From Dolichospermum sp. DET69 (GTDB lineage Bacteria; Cyanobacteriota; Cyanobacteriia; Cyanobacteriales; Nostocaceae): a stretch of 64,000 nucleotides of DNA. The position numbers and the translations under genes were made by a program. Location of the stretch: the NCBI GenBank assembly GCA_017355425.1, contig CP070233.1, forward strand, positions 2,335,501 to 2,399,500, in the 5' to 3' direction. Of this stretch, positions 36,685-43,678 are shown piece by piece. Within the stretch, counting starts at the first letter, position 1; the number at the start of each line of letters is the position of its first letter. The notes under the pieces were generated by a model. It did no database searches. It was not told where the DNA came from and saw only the letters and a program-made list of their open reading frames with translations.

Positions 36685-37866
36685 ATGAGGAAAATTTTAA
36701 AATTAACTAATAGACGGAATTTTCTATTCGGCTTAAGTAGTTTAGCTGCTATCAGTGCAGGAGTAATAAGTCGAGATTTTGATCGTCATCAGAAGATAAA
36801 AGCACTAGATCATCCTCAAAGAGATTTTACAGTTTCTCAGGGATTATCTTTAAAAGAACGTGCTGCTAAAAAAGGACTGATTTATGGGACAACTAGTACC
36901 AAGAACTATCTAACATCCAATCCGGCTTATATAGCTGCTATAGTCGAAAATTGTCGAATGTTCGTCCCAGAATGGGAATTTAAGTGGACTGCGGGAAATG
37001 CACTGCTGCGTCCAGGATTTGATCGGTTTGATTTTAGTGCTGCTGACTGGATAGCTAATTTTGCTGCCACGCACCAACTTCTCTTGCGTGGTCACACTTT
37101 AGTTTGGCATGATTCTTTACCTAAATGGTTTAAGGAGACAGTTAATAGTGAAAATGCAGAACAGTTATTACAAAACCACATTCAAACCTTTGTCAAACGT
37201 TATGCTGGCAAAATTCATTCCTGGGATGTCGTCAATGAAGCTATAGAAATCAAAGATGGTAGGGATGATGGTTTGCGAATCAGTCCTTGGTTGAAGTCTT
37301 TAGGTACGAATTATATTGACTTAGCTTTTCGTCTCACATTGGTAGCTGACCCTCAAGCATTGTTAGTTTATAATGATTTTGGTTTAGACTACGACACGCC
37401 CAAGGATGAAGCTAAGAGGAATGCTGTATTGAAGTTGTTAACAGGTTTGAAATCTCAAGGGACTCCTATTCATGCTCTCGGTATTCAAGCTCACTTATCA
37501 CCAGGGGGTAAAAATAAATTTAACCCAGAAAAACTCAGGCAATTTCTGCGGGATGTGGCCAGTTTGGGCTTAAAAATTATGATTACGGAAATGGATGTAA
37601 CAGATAAAAATCTGCCTGTAGATATAGAGATCCGTGATCACATTGTCGCTGGAGTATACGAAGATTATCTTGCAACCGTTTTGGATGAAAAAGCTGTGAT
37701 TGCTGTGATTACTTGGGGATTGAGCGATCGCTATTCTTGGCTAAGTGAATTTGAACCCAGAGGTGATGGCACTCCCGTTCGTCCTCTCCCATTAGATGCT
37801 CAAATGCGGCGTAAACTGGCTTGGAATGCGATCGCTCGTGCTTTTGATCATGCCCCTCAACGATAA
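36685..37866 (+). CDS. Tat-exported GH10 glycoside hydrolase (endo-1,4-beta-xylanase-like)
   Basis: A 393-residue protein. A twin-arginine signal (TNRRNFLFGLSSLAAISAG) predicts export of the folded enzyme. The GH10 barrel spans about 55-385, with LRGHTLVWHDSLPKWF, SWDVVNEAIEIKDG (acid/base Glu), LLVYNDFGLDY, HALGIQAHLSPGG, and IMITEMDVTDK (nucleophile Glu). All catalytic residues are present. Xylan digestion is unlikely in this setting. Trimming or release of the locus's own polymer is inferred from its place 8 bases after the WecG-like gene. Its stop codon overlaps the first bases of a repeat. Confidence 0.92.
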   Translation: MRKILKLTNRRNFLFGLSSLAAISAGVISRDFDRHQKIKALDHPQRDFTVSQGLSLKERAAKKGLIYGTTSTKNYLTSNPAYIAAIVENCRMFVPEWEFKWTAGNALLRPGFDRFDFSAADWIANFAATHQLLLRGHTLVWHDSLPKWFKETVNSENAEQLLQNHIQTFVKRYAGKIHSWDVVNEAIEIKDGRDDGLRISPWLKSLGTNYIDLAFRLTLVADPQALLVYNDFGLDYDTPKDEAKRNAVLKLLTGLKSQGTPIHALGIQAHLSPGGKNKFNPEKLRQFLRDVASLGLKIMITEMDVTDKNLPVDIEIRDHIVAGVYEDYLATVLDEKAVIAVITWGLSDRYSWLSEFEPRGDGTPVRPLPLDAQMRRKLAWNAIARAFDHAPQR

Positions 37867-38145
37867 GAGGTTATTTGATAGTTTAAGTGGTATTGTCATA
37901 AAGTGTTTCGCTGTGACTTTAGGCACTTTTAGATCCCCCCTAACCCCCTTTAAAAAAGGGGGAACGGTCATCAAAGTCTCCTCTTTTTAGGGGGATTTAG
38001 TTTTAGATCCCCCCTAACCCCCTTAAAAAAGGGGGAACGGTCATCAAAGTCTCCCTTTTTAAGGGAGATTTAGAGGGATCTAAAACTTTTAATACCTATA
38101 AGAGGACTTTATGGCTAACGCCACGCGAGCTATCAAACATCCTCT
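37866..38145. repeat. Repeat with agagg..tttgatag ends enclosing two tandem CCCCCTAACCCCC palindromes
   Basis: The ends agaggttatttgatag (37866-37881) and, complement, agaggatgtttgatag (38130-38145) are inverted and resemble those of the 7637-7813 element. Inside, about 70 bp are duplicated (37930-38000 and 38008-38075): gatcccccctaaccccctt, aaaaaagggggaacggtcat, caaagtctcc. The gggg/cccc arms pair strongly and could stop transcription after the glycosidase gene. Confidence 0.6.
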
Positions 38146-38192
38146 AATACTGATTTATTTCTCGCTGCTCAAATAGCCAAAATTTAGTTAGT

Positions 38193-38445
38193 TAGGGCTT
38201 GCATAAAAGAAAGCAAAAGGGTTGATAGATAAAGGTTTGCAGGGTTTTATAACCAAACAAGTGCAAGATTATTGACAATAGATGTTTAAAACCCTTGCAT
38301 TTTCACTCTTCTATAACCGCGTAAATTTGAGGACTAATTGTCCAACCTTCTCTTCCTTCTTGCTTATTCTTCCTTATTCCTCCTGACTCCTGACTCGGTG
38401 ACTCCTAGTCCTTACGAAAAGACTTATTCCGCAAACCCTAGTTAA
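38193..38445 (+). repeat. Long dispersed repeat, copy B, with terminal inverted repeats
   Basis: Same order of blocks as copy A at 27167-27370. In this copy both ends are visible: tagggcttgcataaaag at the left and, complement, tagggtttgcggaataag at the right (to about 38445). This supports a decayed or non-autonomous insertion element. It lies in the only large gap inside the polysaccharide locus, before the autokinase gene. Confidence 0.75.
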
Positions 38446-38465
38446 TTAACACATTAAAAAAAATT

Positions 38466-40694
38466 ATGTCCAAAATATCTATGGAATCTAGAGCAGATAT
38501 TGATTTAGATTTGGATCGTTACCTGTTGATGATCAAACGGCAATGGATACCGGCTGCTAGTATTTTTGTAGCTACAGTTGTTCTTGGTGCATTAGCTACA
38601 ACCCGTCTTAAGCCATCCTATGAAGCAGAAGGTAAATTATTATTTAAACTTCCCACTTTTCAAGTCTTAGGTAATAATCTTTTATCTAGTAGCTCTGAGG
38701 GAGGATCAGGAGATTTAAAATCTCTGGTATCCACTCAAAATCCTATTAGTACAGAGATAGAAGTAATTTCTTCCCATCCTGTGTTACAGCAAACAATAAA
38801 CAAACTGGAACTCAAAAACAACAAAGGTGAAGTTCTACAAGTCGAAGATCTAAAAAAGTTGCTGACCTTGAAAATTATTGGTGGTACAGACGTATTAAAA
38901 GTAAGTTATCAAAGCGTTGATGCCAAAGAAGCAGCCGCAGTAGTGAATACGGTAATGAATCTTTATCTAGAAAATGATATTCAGACAAATCGTACTGAAG
39001 TAGAAACAACTTATAAATTTATGGCTAGGCAGTTACCTCAAGTGCAAGCAGCCGTTAATCTGACTGAAGTAAGATTACGCAAATTTAAACAGAAAAATAA
39101 GATTATAGATTTAGCAGAAGAAACTAAATCAGTCGTTACGATTATTGGCAATTTAGAAACTGAGATTAATACTGTTAAATCACAGTTAGAGGATGTTAAT
39201 GCTCAAACTAATACACTACGCCAAAAAATAGCGTTAAATTCTCAGCAAGCGATCGCTATCAGTTCCCTAAATAATTCACCCGCAGTCCAAGGAATTCTGA
39301 CACAACTTCAACAAATAGACCAACAATTAGCAATTGAACGTAGTCGCTATTCCGATGATAACCCAGTAATTATCAGTCTTGAATCCAAGAAAGCTAACTT
39401 AAATAATCTCTTGCAAACTCAAATTCAAAAAACTCTTGGTACTGCAACACAAGTTCCCGAAGACCAATTACAAATTGGACAACTTAAACAACAATTAATT
39501 CAAAGTTTCCTGCAAGCAGAAATACAACGCACTGGTTTGACTCAAAAAATTGCTTCTTTATATAATTCCCTTTCTGTACATCAACGCAGAGGTAAAATCA
39601 TACCCCTGTTAGTAGAAAATCAACGTGATTTAGAACGAAAATTTGACGTTGCTCAATCTACTTATGAAACTATTTTAAAAAAGGCTCAAGAATTACAGGT
39701 AGCACAAAATAAAAACACAGCCAACGCTAGGATTATTAGTCAGGCTGAAGTTCCCCAAAAACAAACGTCAGGCAAAAAGCTAATTATTTTAGTAGCAGCT
39801 ATAACATTAGGGGCATTTTTTGCCACGACTACTATTTTACTAATTGAACTTAGTGATAAATCTTTAAAAACACTTCAGGAAGTTAAAGATATATTTGAAT
39901 ATCCTTTTTTAGGGATAGTTCCATTATCAAATAAAAAAGGGAAAAAGCGGCATCAAGGAAAAGAAGGACAACGAGAAGAGATTATCGTCAGAGATGCACC
40001 TTACTCTTTATCAAGTGAGATGTACAGAATGATTCAAGCTAATCTTAGAATGTTAAGTTCAGATAAGCTATTCAATACTATTGTTATTACTAGCGCAGTC
40101 GCAAAAGAAGGAAAATCTACCGTTGCAGCTAATTTATCAGCAGTTCTAGCTCAACTCGGATATCGAGTATTATTAGTTGATGCAGATATGCGGATTCCTT
40201 CACAACATCGTCTCTGGCAAGTGAATAGTTTAGTTGGCTTGAGTGAAGTCCTGGTTTCTCAAGCTGAATTTAATCTTGCCGTATGTAAGCCTATGGATAA
40301 TCTTGACCTGTTAACTGCTGGTGTTAGACCTCCTAATCCTTTAGCTTTGCTTGGTTCTAAACGGATGGCATCACTAATTAAAGAATTTTCTACTCAATAT
40401 GATTTTATAATTATTGATGCTCCACCATTACTTGTTGGGGCTGATGCTTTAACTTTGGGCAAAATGACAGATGGTATTTTGCTAGTTGCTAATCCTGGTA
40501 TCCTTGATTTTAAAAGTGCTATGAGTACCAAAGAAATATTAAATAATTCTAAATGTAATGTCTTAGGTTTATTGGTTAATGGCGTAAGTGATCAAGATGA
40601 TACTAACTATAATCATTTATATAATTTTGAAGAATCTTTTAAAACCCAGGCTCTTAATAATCCTTTTTTGTCAATATGGGAAAAGATTAAATAG
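38466..40694 (+). CDS. Wzc-type polysaccharide co-polymerase and tyrosine autokinase (BY-kinase)
   Basis: A 742-residue fusion of a Wzz chain-length domain and a BY-kinase. There are membrane helices near 28-50 and 430-452. Between them is a long periplasmic coiled coil (VRLRKFKQKNKIIDLAEETK to about 400) with a PxxP-like segment. The cytoplasmic kinase has Walker A SAVAKEGKSTVAANLSAVLA near 545, Walker A' VLLVDADMRIPS and Walker B FIIIDAPPLL. The tail has only two nearby tyrosines (NYNHLY), not the usual rich Tyr cluster. It controls chain length and export of the polymer. No outer-membrane Wza or phosphatase Wzb is in the window. Confidence 0.93.
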   Translation: MSKISMESRADIDLDLDRYLLMIKRQWIPAASIFVATVVLGALATTRLKPSYEAEGKLLFKLPTFQVLGNNLLSSSSEGGSGDLKSLVSTQNPISTEIEVISSHPVLQQTINKLELKNNKGEVLQVEDLKKLLTLKIIGGTDVLKVSYQSVDAKEAAAVVNTVMNLYLENDIQTNRTEVETTYKFMARQLPQVQAAVNLTEVRLRKFKQKNKIIDLAEETKSVVTIIGNLETEINTVKSQLEDVNAQTNTLRQKIALNSQQAIAISSLNNSPAVQGILTQLQQIDQQLAIERSRYSDDNPVIISLESKKANLNNLLQTQIQKTLGTATQVPEDQLQIGQLKQQLIQSFLQAEIQRTGLTQKIASLYNSLSVHQRRGKIIPLLVENQRDLERKFDVAQSTYETILKKAQELQVAQNKNTANARIISQAEVPQKQTSGKKLIILVAAITLGAFFATTTILLIELSDKSLKTLQEVKDIFEYPFLGIVPLSNKKGKKRHQGKEGQREEIIVRDAPYSLSSEMYRMIQANLRMLSSDKLFNTIVITSAVAKEGKSTVAANLSAVLAQLGYRVLLVDADMRIPSQHRLWQVNSLVGLSEVLVSQAEFNLAVCKPMDNLDLLTAGVRPPNPLALLGSKRMASLIKEFSTQYDFIIIDAPPLLVGADALTLGKMTDGILLVANPGILDFKSAMSTKEILNNSKCNVLGLLVNGVSDQDDTNYNHLYNFEESFKTQALNNPFLSIWEKIK

Positions 40695-40721
40695 GGCTTA
40701 CTTTCTTTCAGCAAGCCCTAT
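40691..40721. terminator. Hairpin terminator candidate after the autokinase gene
   Basis: ATAGGGCTT (40691-40699) and AAGCCCTAT (40713-40721) form a perfect 9-bp stem with a 13-base loop, overlapping the stop codon and lying between convergent genes. No long T-run follows, so strength is uncertain. Confidence 0.55.
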
Positions 40722-40724
40722 CTA

Positions 40725-41189
40725 TCACTGATAAGGTTGTAAAAGATGTTCACCATTGAAGTGAATTAAATGAGTTGCATCTTCCGCTACCCATACATCA
40801 GTCTCCCAAGAAATGTCTGGTAAATACTCCTTCATTGCTTTACGGTTAAGAAAAGCTGTCACCATTACAAGCGGTATTTGAGAGTTTTTAAATAAAGTTT
40901 TCAGTTCAGTCTTACGTTTAGCATCAATTGGACCATGTGATGTTACAGCTTCAATGAGGACTAACCAGTTTTGAAGTTGGAAATGAATAATTATATCTGG
41001 CATTTTTCCATGAGTATCAATTTTAATTCCTAATTTCCATAAAGCTGATTTATCAAAATATGCAAATTTTTCATCTGTATCACCAACATAAATAATATGA
41101 CTATTAAATGTAAATCGCGGACAAAAATCATTAATTATTTTCTCGATTAAAATATTTTTACACCTGGTGAAAGTGAGATTAATTTCAGG
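40725..41189 (-). pseudogene. 5'-truncated BsuBI/PstI-family type II restriction endonuclease
   Basis: The frame is open from 41189 (just after an in-frame TAA at 41190-41192) to the TGA at 40725, about 154 codons. A start codon appears only late (41003). The product matches the C-terminal catalytic domain of BsuBI/PstI enzymes: HIIYVGDTDEKFAYFDKSAL, KMPDIIIHFQLQNWLVLIEA, SHGPIDAKRKTELKTLF, and ISWETDVWVAEDATHLIHFN near the end. The N-terminal DNA-recognition half is missing, and no cognate methyltransferase is nearby. It is a restriction system relic. Confidence 0.85.
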
Positions 41190-41342
41190 TTATTCATAAT
41201 CATTTTATATGGAGATATTTATATGTAATCGCTAAAATATGTTAAAAATATAATCTACTTGAGATTTAATTAAAAAATAATTAACAAATTTCTTGAGCGC
41301 AATTTCATAAAAAAATAGTATAATTAATACAGGCTATTAACA

Positions 41343-41801
41343 AAGACCTCTATTATTATGTCAGTAACCCAGCCCTAAAGGGACTGAGCTTGCAAGAGAA
41401 ATCAAACAAGCTGTACTGACCAGACCACCCTGAGCATAGTCTCAGGGTAGCCGTTATTTGAGTCACGACACCCCGGAATGCGTAGCTAGTTCCCTGCTCT
41501 GTCGCTTGTGATTAAACAGTTGTAAGGTCACTGGAACAGTGTTGCAAGCCTAACAAGCTCTTATAACGCAGTCGAAGCTAACATCACCCCGAAAGGGAGG
41601 CACATCGCGTGCAACACATTATGCGTACAGAGTTGAGAAATTTGAATCGGTAATTGTCCCGTTGAAAGTACATCACAACAGTACCCCGAATTTCCCAACT
41701 CCAAGGCGGTAATGAAAAAAGATTCAATGCCTTTATTACCGCCCGTGTCGCTTCCCTCTCAGCCCTAAAGGGACTGAGTTTCCCGCATACCGCGAGGTCT
41801 T
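41343..41801 (+). ncRNA. Highly structured RNA / IS200-IS605-like non-autonomous element upstream of the ParA-HEPN pair
   Basis: About 460 bases without an open frame but dense in pairing. A GTCAGTA/TACTGAC clamp (41361-41367, 41414-41420) encloses AGCTTG/CAAGCT. Then come ACCCTGAG-catagt-CTCAGGGT, CACTG-gaa-CAGTG inside GCTTG/CAAGC, a long GAGTTGAGAAATT/AATTTCCCAACTC arm (about 41631-41701), GGCGGTAAT/ATTACCGCC (41704-41754), and CTCAGCCC-TAAA-GGGACTGAG (41758-41778). The CAGCCC-TAAA-GGGACTG hairpin also occurs near the left end (41371-41389), and the outer ends are inverted (AAGACCTC, GAGGTCTT). It may be a minimal IS605-type element with an RNA resembling omega-RNA, or a large cis-acting leader. 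GAGG near the end may serve as the ribosome binding site for the next gene. Confidence 0.5.
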
Positions 41802-42869
41802 ATGACAATGGTTCAAAAAATTGCCTTATTTAATCACAAAGGTGGTGTTAGCAAAACGACCACTACTTTTAATTTAGGTTGGATGCTTGCTGCAAAGGGG
41901 AAGAGAGTTATCCTTGTAGATACAGACCCCCAATGTAATCTTACAGGAATAGCACTGAAAGAAGAAACTGAAGATGATGAAGCAAGAATAGAAAATATTT
42001 ACAACACACATTCTAATATCAAGACTGGTTTAGCTCCTGCTTTTGAGTCACAACCACGGGCTATAGAAGCTGTAGATTGTATTCAGATAGAAGGTCAAGA
42101 AGGTCTATTTTTGTTACCTGGTCATGTGGGCTTTGCTGAATACGAAGTAACATTAGGTATAGCTCAAGAACTTACTGGATCAATTCATGCACTTAAAAAC
42201 TTACCAGGTGCGATTTCTGATCTTTTAGAAAAAACTGCTAATAAATTTAATGCTGACTACATTTTAATTGATATGAGTCCCAGTTTAGGAGCAATAAATC
42301 AAAATTTATTAATGATTAGTGATTTTTTCTTAGTACCCACAACTGCTGATTTCTTTTCAGTAATGGCAATAGATTCTCTGGCTAGAATTTTACCAAAATG
42401 GTGTGCTTGGGCAAGAAAAGCAAGCGCAAACCCTATATTAAAAGAAGCAAACTATCCATTTCCTGAATTTAGTTTGAAATTTTTAGGAACTATAGTTCAA
42501 AACTATAGAATTATCAGAGGTAAAGAAACAACAGCATTTCAAACATGGATAGAAAAAATAGAAAATACAGTTAGTAAAACACTAAAACCAATGCTAGAAA
42601 AAAATAACTTGTTGTTACCTAATCAAGTTTATAATCAACAGGGTATAAATGGTAGTTTTACTATGACAAAAATTTCTAACTTTAACAGTTTAATTGCTTT
42701 ATCACAAGAACACTGTACACCAATTTATGCCCTAACACCTGAACAGTTAGACCAGCACGGTATAGTTTTAGAAGCCAATCAAAAAAAGCAAGAAGAATTT
42801 AGAGAAACTTTTTCAGATTTAGCAGACAAAATTATTGCCCTATCATCTACCTATGCAGTCAGCGTGTGA
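41802..42869 (+). CDS. ParA-like deviant Walker A ATPase
   Basis: A 355-residue ATPase. It opens with KIALFNHKGGVSKTTTTFNL (deviant Walker A KGGxxKTT), followed by KRVILVDTDPQCNLTG (Walker A'/acidic switch) and DYILIDMSPSLGAINQNLLM (Walker B). The C-terminal 110 residues exceed a standard ParA (about 260) and include FRGxE-like and coiled stretches. ParA ATPases position DNA or protein cargo, but no parB or partition site is seen. The downstream HEPN gene overlaps it by 17 bases, so the two are translationally coupled. The role may be control or delivery of the HEPN RNase. A start at 41808 is also possible. Confidence 0.88.
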   Translation: MTMVQKIALFNHKGGVSKTTTTFNLGWMLAAKGKRVILVDTDPQCNLTGIALKEETEDDEARIENIYNTHSNIKTGLAPAFESQPRAIEAVDCIQIEGQEGLFLLPGHVGFAEYEVTLGIAQELTGSIHALKNLPGAISDLLEKTANKFNADYILIDMSPSLGAINQNLLMISDFFLVPTTADFFSVMAIDSLARILPKWCAWARKASANPILKEANYPFPEFSLKFLGTIVQNYRIIRGKETTAFQTWIEKIENTVSKTLKPMLEKNNLLLPNQVYNQQGINGSFTMTKISNFNSLIALSQEHCTPIYALTPEQLDQHGIVLEANQKKQEEFRETFSDLADKIIALSSTYAVSV

Positions 42870-43602
42870 GCAATTTCGTATTAGTATTCAGCGTGTTCGT
42901 GATTTAATTTCTATTCATAATTCAGTTAAAGCTCAAGCTACTGCTGCTTTGGATATTTCAGATATTTTACGATCTGCTCTAGTGCTAAGTGTGAGCGCCT
43001 TGGATTATTATGTCCATGAAGTTGTTACATTGGGAATGTTGGAAATACATCGAGGAACACGCTCAGAACCAGCAGCTACGGCTAATACAAATCAATCAGC
43101 GTTTTCAAAATTTAAAGTTTCGCTGGGTAGTGCTAATCAAGATAGAAAAGTTACTATAGATATTGGTTCATGGATAGAGAGTGAAATACAGCAGAATTAT
43201 GGAGATGATTTTTTACAGCAGTCTCATAATATTTCCAGTTTAATTCCTATTATTTCCAACACTATTTTAAATAGATTAAATAATAATTCATGGTTAGAAG
43301 CTGAAATTAGAGAAAGTCTGAGTTATAAAAGTTTTCAAGAACCAGAGAAAATTGCTGAAGCCATTAGGTTGATATCAAATAAGAAATTGTGGGATGAAGT
43401 CGCTAATAAGATGGGTAGAACAGCTAAAGATGTTAAGCAGCAAATAAGTTTAATTGTAGATCGTAGAAATAAAATTGCTCATGAAGCAGATATAGATCCT
43501 TCTTTGGGTTTAGGTAGTCGCTGGAATATAGATGAATCAATGGTTAATGATGCAGTAGATTTTATTGAGCAAGTGGTTGAGAGTATTCATCAAATTTTAT
43601 AG
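42853..43602 (+). CDS. HEPN-domain (RiboL-PSP-HEPN type) putative RNase
   Basis: A 249-residue, all-helical protein. The HEPN catalytic R-x4-H motif is present as RRNKIAHEADIDP near 205. The N-terminal ALVLSVSALDYYVHEVVTLG helix is typical of the RiboL-PSP/MAE_28990 HEPN group. These domains usually act as ribosome- or RNA-cutting toxins in toxin-antitoxin, abortive-infection and other immune systems. ATG 42853 overlaps the end of the ParA gene, and a TTG at 42835 is also in frame. The ParA-HEPN coupling and the neighbouring restriction relic suggest a defence or addiction module (inference). The RNase residues look intact. Confidence 0.82.
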   Translation: MQSACEQFRISIQRVRDLISIHNSVKAQATAALDISDILRSALVLSVSALDYYVHEVVTLGMLEIHRGTRSEPAATANTNQSAFSKFKVSLGSANQDRKVTIDIGSWIESEIQQNYGDDFLQQSHNISSLIPIISNTILNRLNNNSWLEAEIRESLSYKSFQEPEKIAEAIRLISNKKLWDEVANKMGRTAKDVKQQISLIVDRRNKIAHEADIDPSLGLGSRWNIDESMVNDAVDFIEQVVESIHQIL

Positions 43603-43678
43603 CTGCGTTATTTCCCCACCAACAGTAAACCAATTTAGATACAATTTATAGACTGAACATAACCATGACTTAACCAAA

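Noticed and set aside
27918-40694. Heterocyst envelope polysaccharide (HEP) island
   Set aside because: The gene types overlap (HepC-like transferase, Wzc-like kinase), but none of the regulatory or glycolipid genes that would identify HEP are present. It is called a general exopolysaccharide locus.
41343-41801. Cobalamin riboswitch, RNase P RNA, tmRNA, 6S RNA or group II intron
   Set aside because: I looked for the B12-box, the RNase P core, the tmRNA tag region and a domain V hairpin and found none of them by eye.
41802-43602. Plasmid or chromosome partition operon
   Set aside because: There is a ParA-like ATPase but no ParB gene or iterated parS-like sites. The second gene is a HEPN protein.
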